Source: a virus
Direction: 5' to 3' (one strand)
Virus record (IMG/VR): IMGVR_UViG_3300038441_000594
Location: 1 to 44,881 of that record
DNA: 44,881 bases
Notes under the pieces: model-generated
Seen by the model: only the letters and a program-made list of their open reading frames with translations
Databases searched by the model: none
What the model was told of the DNA's origin: nothing
Program-made: the position numbers and the translations under genes
In this document: positions 31,847 to 38,155 of the stretch, in pieces
How positions within the stretch are numbered: the first letter of the stretch is position 1
Layout of the letters: every line of letters starts with the position of its first letter

Positions 31847-33123
31847 TGTTCGCTCTCCGTCTCGGGTTCGTTGGGTTCTTTGTTCGGCTGCGCAGGCGCC
31901 GCGTTGCCGGCGAGTAGCGCAAAGCCCTTCTTTTCATCTTCGCTAAGCGGTGCCCGGCCTTCCTCTTCTCGAATTTCATCAGGGGTGAGCGCGCCGATCT
32001 TCGAAAGCGATTCGTACCAAGCCGCGCGGCCGGACATATCAGCGCGCAGCAGCACGTTAACATCAACGCGGACGCGCAAGCCCTTTTTCCGGTCCGCTTC
32101 GCTAAGCAGCTTGTTTGTTAGCTCTTGCTCGCGCTGCGTAACGCGGGGTTGAATGGACCAGCGGACAAAGCCGATGGTTAGATGCTCGATACCGGAACCC
32201 CATGAAGTAGTTTTTTCATGAGACTGCAGCAGCACCAGCGGAATACGATAGATGCGCGCCATTTCCGCAATCTGGAATTCGCGCGTTCCCAGAAACTGCG
32301 CGTCCTCCGGCGGAATGGTTGTGCTTACAAACTTCATCCCCTCTTCCAGAATCTTGACGGCGTGAGCGTTCTTCAAACCGCCTTGGCCAGCCGGACCCAT
32401 GCTGTCTTTTAAGTTCGTCTGTGCCTTTTCAGACAAAGCGCCAGGATGCTGCAGAAAGCCGCCGCTCTTCGCGTCATTGGCAAAGAACTTGGAACCGAAT
32501 TCCTCAGTAGCAAGGCCCAGGCCGATAGCGTTGCGCGCGACATGGATAGGCGACAAGCCTAGATAGCCGTTAAGGCCGAAGGCGCGGAAGTGCAGAACCT
32601 CGTCGTAAGGTTTGTTGAAATCCTCGCCATTGACCGAGCCGCGATAGCGAAGAATACCGTTCTTGGGGCCGCGCTCGCGGATATCGTAGGCGTCTGGCCA
32701 AACCGCGCCCGGCTCCGTTGGCCACAGGGCTATAGCTTCGCCTTTGCCGTTCTGTTCAATCTCGATAATCGAGTTGCCCCAAAGGTCTTCATGGCCTTGG
32801 GTGGTTTTGGTAAAGATGAACTGGCTCATGTATTTATTGGGATTAGCCAACAAATAAGAGATTGGGTGATCGTCCAGGCGCTTGACCTTGCGCTTACCCT
32901 TGGGGTCGCGCGTCACTTCCTCAACGTAGCAAGGCAGTACGCCGATGGTATCGGCCAGGAGGGTGACGCATGCGTAAACAACCGGCAGATTTAACGCAAG
33001 GTATTCGTTTACCGGAACGCTCGCCTTGCTGGCGCCACCGATAAGGCGGACAAGCCAATGATCCGCAGCAGATACCGGCTGCGAAGGTCCGAAACTGCCG
33101 GCAAAAAAGTTTAGAACGCTCAT
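31843..33123 (-). CDS. Portal protein (HK97 family)
   Basis: 426 aa. LALNLPVVYACVTLLADTIG, LPCYVEEV, EVLHFRAFGLNGYLGLSPI, and the Asp/Glu-rich C-terminal EEEGRAPLSEDEKKG are features of phage portals of the HK97 type. It forms the dodecameric vertex through which TerL pumps DNA. Confidence 0.9.
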   Translation of the reverse strand: MSVLNFFAGSFGPSQPVSAADHWLVRLIGGASKASVPVNEYLALNLPVVYACVTLLADTIGVLPCYVEEVTRDPKGKRKVKRLDDHPISYLLANPNKYMSQFIFTKTTQGHEDLWGNSIIEIEQNGKGEAIALWPTEPGAVWPDAYDIRERGPKNGILRYRGSVNGEDFNKPYDEVLHFRAFGLNGYLGLSPIHVARNAIGLGLATEEFGSKFFANDAKSGGFLQHPGALSEKAQTNLKDSMGPAGQGGLKNAHAVKILEEGMKFVSTTIPPEDAQFLGTREFQIAEMARIYRIPLVLLQSHEKTTSWGSGIEHLTIGFVRWSIQPRVTQREQELTNKLLSEADRKKGLRVRVDVNVLLRADMSGRAAWYESLSKIGALTPDEIREEEGRAPLSEDEKKGFALLAGNAAPAQPNKEPNEPETESEQ

Positions 33124-33126
33124 TTG

Positions 33127-33312
33127 TTACTTTCCTTTTCTGCCGGAAGTGCGCAGGGCGATGAAAAGCAGCAGCACGCCGGCCAAGATGTAGCCCAAAG
33201 GCACATAAACCAGCCAAGCGCCGTAAACAACCAAACTGCCGCCAAGCAAAACGAACAAAATTGTAAGAACCAAGTCAACAAGTTTAATTCTTTCCTGATT
33301 CAGCTTAAGCAT
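33127..33312 (-). CDS. Small two-TM membrane protein
   Basis: 61 aa. Two hydrophobic helices (LVDLVLTILFVLLGGSLVVYG and VPLGYILAGVLLLFIAL), ending in a basic RTSGRKGK. It stands between portal and terminase genes. A holin-like or superinfection role is possible; evidence is only the topology. Confidence 0.65.
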   Translation of the reverse strand: MLKLNQERIKLVDLVLTILFVLLGGSLVVYGAWLVYVPLGYILAGVLLLFIALRTSGRKGK

Positions 33313-33318
33313 GGCGCC

Positions 33319-35907
33319 TCACAATTCGATAGTCATGATTCCGCGCGTTTCATACACGCTAGGGCCTGCAATTTCAGCGTGAATTCGGCGCCCCAATGCA
33401 CTAATACTAGCAACAATTCCGTCAATCTTGTTAGCCGGTAGCTCTTTCCGGGGGTAAATGTTGTCTTTGGCGTCAATATGGCAGACGACGTTAGATGCCA
33501 TCCAGGCGAAAACCGGGTTCCCGTCGTGATGCCATCGCCCGCCCTTAACCAGTGCTTCAATCTCTTTCATCGGGGCGGAGAAATTGGCAACCGTGTTGCG
33601 GTATTCCACCATGGGAGCGCCCTTAGCCGCCATGCGCTGCGCAAACTGTGTCGCCTGCCAGGGATCAAACGGCACTTCGCGCACGTTGAAGCGCCGCAAA
33701 TCCTCTTCTAGGTCGGATTCGATTTGATCGAAGTCAACAACCGAGCCATGGTTTACGGTGATCCAGCCCGCATGCTGCCATCCTGTGTACTGTGAATTGC
33801 GAGAATCGCGCAAAGCATCTTCCGGCAAGTAGCACTTTAGGAACGCGTAGTAATGCACAAGCCCGTCAATGACGCGCTCAAATAAATAAACCTTGGCGTT
33901 TATATCCACTTTGGTAGCCAAGTCGAAAGCAATAACGCACTCTTCGCCCTCGAAATGCTCAAGCCGCAGCGAGCTATCGCCGCCGGCATCCCACTTGGGC
34001 ATGTCCATCCAAGGCGAATCACTGGACACCCAAACGTTAAGGTGCTTTGTCTTGAAATTGTTTTGTGCGCTAGGGGTTTCCTTCGCTTTCAAACAAGTTT
34101 GCGCGATAACGTCAGGCATAACCGAAATGCCCCAATTAGGGTTAGCCTTTCGGTGCGATGCGGGGTCCGTCCAATCGTCAGGCGGTTTTGTTCCGCTTAT
34201 GCCTTGTAGGCTTGGCTTTAACTTGCTTACGGGACAAGTACGCGAGTGCTGCGGCAATTGCTTTTTTAGTGTCTCCGAGAATACCCAATCCGCTATTACA
34301 TTGGCGGCATAGCAGTCCTCGCACATTTCCTGTGCTGTGATCGTGATCAACTCCAAGAACTTTAGAGGGCTGTTTGCATATTCCGCAACGGCCGCGTTGA
34401 CTTTTAAACAAAGCTTCGTAAGCGTCTTTGTCAATGCCGTAGAGTGCAGCAATTCGCTTGTGGGGATTTTTTGCTCTGTCTGCTTTTGCCCAAGCTGCGC
34501 GATATGCAAGGACGTGCGCCCGGTTTCGTTTTTCCCACCGCCTCCGGTTTTTATCTTGCTTTGCAGCATAGTCAGGGCTGCGCTTTCGCAAATATTTGTC
34601 ATAGCAAGATCGGCAGTAACCTCGCGCAAGTATTCCGCGCTCAGGGTGGTTTGTGCATGACATTCGCATTTTTCTTGCAGGCACTTTATAACCTCTCTAT
34701 TAGTAAATATTCCCTCATAAGGGTTTTCATCCAATGTATAAATAATGCCGAACTGGTTTTCGTCTTTGATGATCCCGCGAAGAATCTTAATCACATAGTT
34801 ACGCACTTCGTAACAAATGCCATCGCGGTTGCTGCCTGCAGTCGTGATAACCCAAATCATGGACCTGTGGCGTTTGCCTAGTGCAGTCTCTAGCACGTCG
34901 TAAACTTCGCGGGTCGGATGCGCGTGCAACTCGTCCACAATGCCGAAATGGATATTCAAGCCGTCAAGGTTGTCCGCTTCCGCCGACAGAGGTTTGAAGG
35001 CGCTAGCTGTGTCACGAATAAAGATGCTATGCGCGCCTACCTCAATACCGAGCGCATGCAACAAATCCGGCGTCTTCTTTGCCATGACGCGGGAGGAATC
35101 AAACACGATGCGCGCCTGTTCGCGGCTGGTTGCCGCGCTATAAACCTCCGCGCCTTCCTCGTCATCCGCCGCCAAGGCATAGAGCCCCAGGCCGGAACAC
35201 TCGAAGGACTTGCCGTTACCGCGCGGGACTTCGGTATAGGCGCGACGGAAGCGCCGCTTCCTGTGGTTATCCGACACCACCCATCCGAAACAGGTAATGA
35301 AGCGGAAGCACTGCCAGGGCTCCAAGTCCATCAACTCGCCGGCCTTCGGGCCTTTAATGTGCGGCAGGCTTTCCAAGAAATGGCAGATGCGCTCACCTTC
35401 AGAAAGGATAAAGGTATAGCCAAAGTCAGGGTCAAGCGTTTGTCTGGCCAGGTCGTTTATCTGACGCTGGCACGCGAGCTTTACAAATTCGCAAACGTCA
35501 ATTTCCCCGCGAACAACAGCATGCGCATAACCCATGCCGCGCTCAAAGTAATAACCCTCCGGCTTTTCGCTGTCCGGCAGGTTAAACGCGTCATCGCTAA
35601 ATTCTTCATCTAAGACGGGGCTAGCCCCGTCCATGCGGGACTGCAGTTCATCGGCTAAGCGAGCTTGCAGCGCAGTCAAGTCCCTGCTGCTGTCCCGCTG
35701 CTTTACTTTCTTCCGGGCTACTGCGCGACCTATCGCGCGCTTCGTCGCCGCCTTGGACGCCTTAACGGGCTTGGCTTTCGACTTTGCCGCCTTCTTTACC
35801 GGCGCTTTGGTTTTCTTTGCGGCAGACTTTTTGGCAGCGGGCTTAGCCTTCGCCTTCGTCTTGGTTGTCTTTGCCGAACCTTTGGAACCTGTTTTGTTTT
35901 TTGCCAT
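33319..35907 (-). CDS. terL: Terminase large subunit with in-frame insertion
   Basis: 862 aa. Residues 1-70 are Lys/Ala/Pro-rich, histone-like. The ATPase part has Walker A VPRGNGKS (227-234), Walker B FGIVDELHAH (Asp325-Glu326) and the coupling motif VITTAGSN. About residues 395-576 are an insertion that contains another gene in a different reading frame (34178-34684). The RuvC-like nuclease part follows, opening with DDWTDPASHRKANPNWG, then CVIAFDLATKVDINA and a final HIDAKDNIYPRKE region. Without the insertion the protein would be about 680 aa. Whether the insertion is translated, bypassed or removed is unknown. Confidence 0.85.
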   Translation of the reverse strand: MAKNKTGSKGSAKTTKTKAKAKPAAKKSAAKKTKAPVKKAAKSKAKPVKASKAATKRAIGRAVARKKVKQRDSSRDLTALQARLADELQSRMDGASPVLDEEFSDDAFNLPDSEKPEGYYFERGMGYAHAVVRGEIDVCEFVKLACQRQINDLARQTLDPDFGYTFILSEGERICHFLESLPHIKGPKAGELMDLEPWQCFRFITCFGWVVSDNHRKRRFRRAYTEVPRGNGKSFECSGLGLYALAADDEEGAEVYSAATSREQARIVFDSSRVMAKKTPDLLHALGIEVGAHSIFIRDTASAFKPLSAEADNLDGLNIHFGIVDELHAHPTREVYDVLETALGKRHRSMIWVITTAGSNRDGICYEVRNYVIKILRGIIKDENQFGIIYTLDENPYEGIFTNREVIKCLQEKCECHAQTTLSAEYLREVTADLAMTNICESAALTMLQSKIKTGGGGKNETGRTSLHIAQLGQKQTEQKIPTSELLHSTALTKTLTKLCLKVNAAVAEYANSPLKFLELITITAQEMCEDCYAANVIADWVFSETLKKQLPQHSRTCPVSKLKPSLQGISGTKPPDDWTDPASHRKANPNWGISVMPDVIAQTCLKAKETPSAQNNFKTKHLNVWVSSDSPWMDMPKWDAGGDSSLRLEHFEGEECVIAFDLATKVDINAKVYLFERVIDGLVHYYAFLKCYLPEDALRDSRNSQYTGWQHAGWITVNHGSVVDFDQIESDLEEDLRRFNVREVPFDPWQATQFAQRMAAKGAPMVEYRNTVANFSAPMKEIEALVKGGRWHHDGNPVFAWMASNVVCHIDAKDNIYPRKELPANKIDGIVASISALGRRIHAEIAGPSVYETRGIMTIEL
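34178..34684 (-). CDS. Endonuclease VII-type HNH endonuclease nested inside terL
   Basis: 168 aa starting with GTG at 34684, SD GAGAGG 7 nt upstream. N-terminus: a zinc-binding CTNHPERGILARGYCRSC. C-terminal half: CGICKQPSKVLGVDHDHSTG, then VRGLLCRQCNSGLGIL, with HNH residues and the Zn cysteines of the recombination endonuclease VII family often seen as homing enzymes. It is read in another frame than TerL; its TGA overlaps the codons where TerL homology resumes (DDWTDP). It is a likely mobile insertion. Confidence 0.85.
   Translation of the reverse strand: MPARKMRMSCTNHPERGILARGYCRSCYDKYLRKRSPDYAAKQDKNRRRWEKRNRAHVLAYRAAWAKADRAKNPHKRIAALYGIDKDAYEALFKSQRGRCGICKQPSKVLGVDHDHSTGNVRGLLCRQCNSGLGILGDTKKAIAAALAYLSRKQVKAKPTRHKRNKTA
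34180..34725 (-). mobile_element. 546-bp homing-endonuclease insertion in terL
   Basis: By alignment with the normal YTLDE-x-DDWTDP order of HK97-like terminases, the inserted DNA spans from after Glu394 to before Asp577, that is 182 codons. Only about 41 nt lie upstream of the HNH start, with a small hairpin CCCTTATGAGGG, and none downstream of its stop. The terL frame is stop-free across the insertion. There is no room for a group I intron core outside the HNH ORF. Confidence 0.65.
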
Positions 35908-36376
35908 TGCTCATCACCTGACTAACTTTGCTGCGATCCGCAGGGGTCATGCCGAATTTGCCAAGCCAGAAACCAAAACGCCTATCCGCGTCGGCAATGA
36001 TTCCAGTTTCTGGATACGCTCTCCACAGGTAGCCGTCTTTTGTGTACGCCTTGTAGCTAAATGGGCTGTAGTCGTCCGGGTTTTGTTTGCTGCGCTCGCG
36101 ATACAAAGCCATGCGTGCCCGAGCTTCAACCAGTTCGGCGTATGCCTTCACCATGCTTTCAAAGGCGGATATGTCCGCGTTGCTTGTGACGCGCAACGGC
36201 GAGACTTGTTGGCCAAGCGAAATCCAGCACTCACGCTCCGTCTCCGTCAGGTGACGCGGAGGTAGTGGCACGCCGGCAGTGAGTACCACGGCAACGGGCG
36301 CGGCCTTGGCGTCCCTGCAGGGCCTGTGTGTGCCTTTTATCTCTTTCGTCTTCGTTGGCAGCCTAGGGCGAGCCAT
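35843..36376 (-). CDS. terS: Terminase small subunit (P27 family)
   Basis: 177 aa. MARPRLPTKTKEIKGTHRP start and HLTETERECWISLGQQV match the P27-type small terminase. The middle helices (ISAFESMVKAYAELVEAR) form the oligomerisation core, and the C-terminus is basic/acidic mixed. It recognises phage DNA and delivers it to TerL. Overlaps terL by 65 bp. The ATG is 2 bp after the previous stop, with AGGA upstream. Confidence 0.85.
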   Translation of the reverse strand: MARPRLPTKTKEIKGTHRPCRDAKAAPVAVVLTAGVPLPPRHLTETERECWISLGQQVSPLRVTSNADISAFESMVKAYAELVEARARMALYRERSKQNPDDYSPFSYKAYTKDGYLWRAYPETGIIADADRRFGFWLGKFGMTPADRSKVSQVMSNGKKQNRFQRFGKDNQDEGEG

Positions 36377-36378
36377 TT

Positions 36379-36627
36379 TTAACCGTCCTGTTTAACAAAC
36401 TTGATATACGTTACACAGCGTAACGAAATTAAATCCATTTTGGTTTCTTTCGTTTGCGTGGGACCTCGCCGGTCGCCATAACAAACGCCTGAACTTTTTT
36501 GTATGCTAACAATTAGTTTGCTAATCATTGCATAGCTAACGATTAAACAGCTAACAATTAATAAACTAATCATTAGTATGCTAACTATACCAGCACTAAC
36601 CATGAGCAATACAAATAACATGTACAT
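36379..36627 (-). CDS. Hydrophobic pentapeptide-repeat ORF (82 aa)
   Basis: Residues 1-45 are hydrophobic. Seven consecutive five-residue units of the type [M/I]-[V/I]-S-x-L run from residue 9 (MVSAG, IVSIL, MISLL, IVSCL, IVSYA, MISKL, IVSIQ), then a polar C-terminus. AGGGG lies 6 nt before the ATG at 36627, and the stop is 2 bp before terS, so it fits the operon. It could be a single-pass membrane peptide. Alternatively the DNA repeats are iterons or operators and the ORF is incidental. Confidence 0.5.
   Translation of the reverse strand: MYMLFVLLMVSAGIVSILMISLLIVSCLIVSYAMISKLIVSIQKSSGVCYGDRRGPTQTKETKMDLISLRCVTYIKFVKQDG
36499..36603. repeat. Seven tandem 15-bp repeats
   Basis: On the minus strand each unit begins AT-N-R-TTAG-Y and is followed by six variable bases: exactly 7 x 15 bp with no gap. 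It is the most AT-rich stretch of the leftward block. The plus-strand form TAACGATTAAA resembles the AACGATTAAAA block of promoter copies 2 and 3. Confidence 0.85.
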
Positions 36628-36643
36628 GGTATACCCCTAGTGG

Positions 36644-37051
36644 TTATGTATCCCAACTAACATTGGGTCTATCCCTGTTTATACCCTTACTCTGTTCCCA
36701 GGTCTTCCTGTTGTGGTGGGGTTGGCATAGGCCCTGCAAATTAGAATCAACAAATTTAAGGTCCGGCCTCTGTTCCAGTGGGATGATATGGTCAACATGC
36801 TTTGCTGGCAGTACGCGCCATGGGTGGTCTTTCAAACACTTCTTACACTCGGGATTCCTAGCTAGATACGCCTTGGCAAAATCACGCCATACCCGATCAT
36901 AGCCACGCTTGTTTGAATTACCTCGCTTTACATCATAGTCCTTCTGTTGTTTCTTCCTCTCTGCATAGGGGTGCAGTGCGCAGCGGTACTGCCCTAGTGG
37001 TATTAGAGCGTTGCACCCTACATAGGTACACGGCTTAAGCACCTTGCCCAT
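36644..37051 (-). CDS. HNH endonuclease upstream of the terminase
   Basis: 135 aa. N-terminal zinc knuckle (CTYVGCN... CALH), then ECKKC, AKHVDHIIPLEQRPDL, SNLQGLCQPHHNRKT: complete HNH motif. HNH proteins next to terminase genes take part in DNA packaging of cos phages (for example HK97 gp74), so this is likely a packaging factor and not the homing type nested in terL. Confidence 0.85.
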   Translation of the reverse strand: MGKVLKPCTYVGCNALIPLGQYRCALHPYAERKKQQKDYDVKRGNSNKRGYDRVWRDFAKAYLARNPECKKCLKDHPWRVLPAKHVDHIIPLEQRPDLKFVDSNLQGLCQPHHNRKTWEQSKGINRDRPNVSWDT

Positions 37052-37066
37052 AGCACCCTGCCTTAG

Positions 37067-37378
37067 CTATTCCGCGAACAACAAGGTTGCGCTGTAGTAA
37101 ACGCAATCCGACCAATAACCCTTATTGCGCCTAACCTCTGCTTTGTTAATCTGCTTAACCAAAGCCGGCGTCAATTCCCAATCAGTGCCGTACACATACC
37201 AGCGTTCCGGCTCAGGTCGCTTTGTATTCGTAATCCGAACCAAGCTCCGCGCATCCTTGAATCGCTTTAGCTCTTCCACTGTCGAAATCTTATCGAGCTT
37301 CGGTTTCCTAAGCGCCTTAACTACCTTGGCTCTAATCGAGCTAGGCGCATCGCTATGCAGCTTGATTGGCTTTGCCAT
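37067..37378 (-). CDS. Hypothetical 103-aa basic protein
   Basis: Begins MAKPIKLHSDAPSSIRAKVV; basic with an aromatic C-terminus (YWSDCVYYSATLLF). GGGAG lies about 9 nt before the ATG. It stands between nuclease genes and may act in DNA handling; unknown. Confidence 0.65.
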   Translation of the reverse strand: MAKPIKLHSDAPSSIRAKVVKALRKPKLDKISTVEELKRFKDARSLVRITNTKRPEPERWYVYGTDWELTPALVKQINKAEVRRNKGYWSDCVYYSATLLFAE

Positions 37379-37379
37379 T

Positions 37380-37889
37380 TCATTTGCTCCCTTTGATCTT
37401 GAGTAACTGCAGTTCCTGCCATAGCTGTTGCCACAGGGTAAACCTGAACCAGTAACCGAACTCGTTAACGCTCATGGTGATGCGCAACGCATCCGCCATG
37501 CCATCCACCCTAGCCAGCACTACGCAATGCCACTTGGCACGGTGCTTATACATCAACACCGGCACTTGACCGACCTTCACCTGTGCCAAGGTCTGCGCCC
37601 ACCATGATTCGACGCTTAACGCCTGCTGATTCTTTACTTCAAGGCTTAGCCAATGCAGTCCGTGTATGTCATTGCCGCCGCCATCGCTTTGTAACTGGTT
37701 GCGCTTTAGCTCCGGCGTTTCCACGCTAGCCATTAGCGCAGTCTGCGCACCACGCATAGCGTTATAAATAAAATCGACATGCGGCTGCAGTAAATTAATT
37801 ACGTCACGTTCACCGCGCTTACCTTTATCCCGCTGTGCTTTAGCCACGTCCGCATGCCTCCTATATTTACGATTAATTTTAAGTCCCAT
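37380..37889 (-). CDS. PD-(D/E)XK nuclease, Holliday-junction-resolvase-like
   Basis: 169 aa. GKRGERDVINLL gives the first Glu, GGNDIHGLHWLSLEVKNQQ the Asp and Glu-x-Lys. W..QTLAQVKVGQVPVLMYKHRAKWHCVV completes the core. The arrangement resembles archaeal Hjc/phage resolvases. It probably resolves branched DNA before packaging. It is the first gene behind the repeat region 37890-38155. SD weak (AGGA, long spacing). Confidence 0.75.
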   Translation of the reverse strand: MGLKINRKYRRHADVAKAQRDKGKRGERDVINLLQPHVDFIYNAMRGAQTALMASVETPELKRNQLQSDGGGNDIHGLHWLSLEVKNQQALSVESWWAQTLAQVKVGQVPVLMYKHRAKWHCVVLARVDGMADALRITMSVNEFGYWFRFTLWQQLWQELQLLKIKGSK

Positions 37890-37917
37890 AAAAATTTTAA
37901 ATTCCTAAAACCGCATA

Positions 37918-38147
37918 ACCGAGATTTACCGTATCTACCCTAATCTACCCATGAAAAAACATATATAAATCATATATATACTACTTCTCGGGTAAATTAG
38001 GTTATGTGTTAGCGTCTCATTTTATTAAGGGGGTCTTATATGCAGATACCTACCCGGACCTACCCGAACGTAAGAAAAATGCGAACGCTTTGATTTCATT
38101 GGGGAATCCTTTGGTTTTGGGTTTAACCGAGATTGCCAAATCTACCC
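37918..38147. repeat. Direct repeats: AYCTACCC decamers and AACCGAGATT pair
   Basis: CTACCC cores occur at 37934-37940, 37944-37950, 38049-38055, 38059-38065 and 38141-38147, twice as pairs exactly 10 bp apart, one DNA turn. AACCGAGATT...ATCTACCC occurs at 37918 and again at 38125, about 207 bp apart. Such phased repeats usually bind a protein. Confidence 0.8.
37969..37996 (-). promoter_or_regulatory. Leftward promoter candidate for the virion block
   Basis: Minus strand: -35 TTTACC (37996-37991), 16-nt spacer, -10 TATGAT (37974-37969). It lies between the repeat pairs. It would drive the resolvase, HNH, terminase and structural genes. Confidence 0.45.
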
Positions 38148-38155
38148 GGACGCTT

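Larger units (their letters stand above)
37890..38155. other. AT-rich control region between primase and resolvase genes
   Basis: No long gene. It holds decamer repeats (A-Y-CTACCC), a pair of AACCGAGATT direct repeats, an AT-rich core (37960-37980) and a minus-strand promoter candidate. It also has a plus-strand 17-codon ORF at 38040-38093 with an AAGGGGG SD. A replication origin or regulatory region is the best reading. Confidence 0.65.

Noticed and set aside
34178-34725. Group I intron carrying the HNH gene in terL
   Set aside because: Almost the entire insertion is the HNH ORF; about 41 nt upstream and none downstream leave no place for P3-P9 core helices, and the host frame is open through it.
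34178-34725. Intein in terL
   Set aside because: The TerL-frame translation shows no intein splice motifs (N-terminal Cys/Ser block, His-Asn end); the HNH is in another frame.
34180-34725. ATTGGA direct repeat on both sides of the HNH insertion as target-site duplication
   Set aside because: The repeats are in different codon phases, so excision between them would break terL; likely chance.
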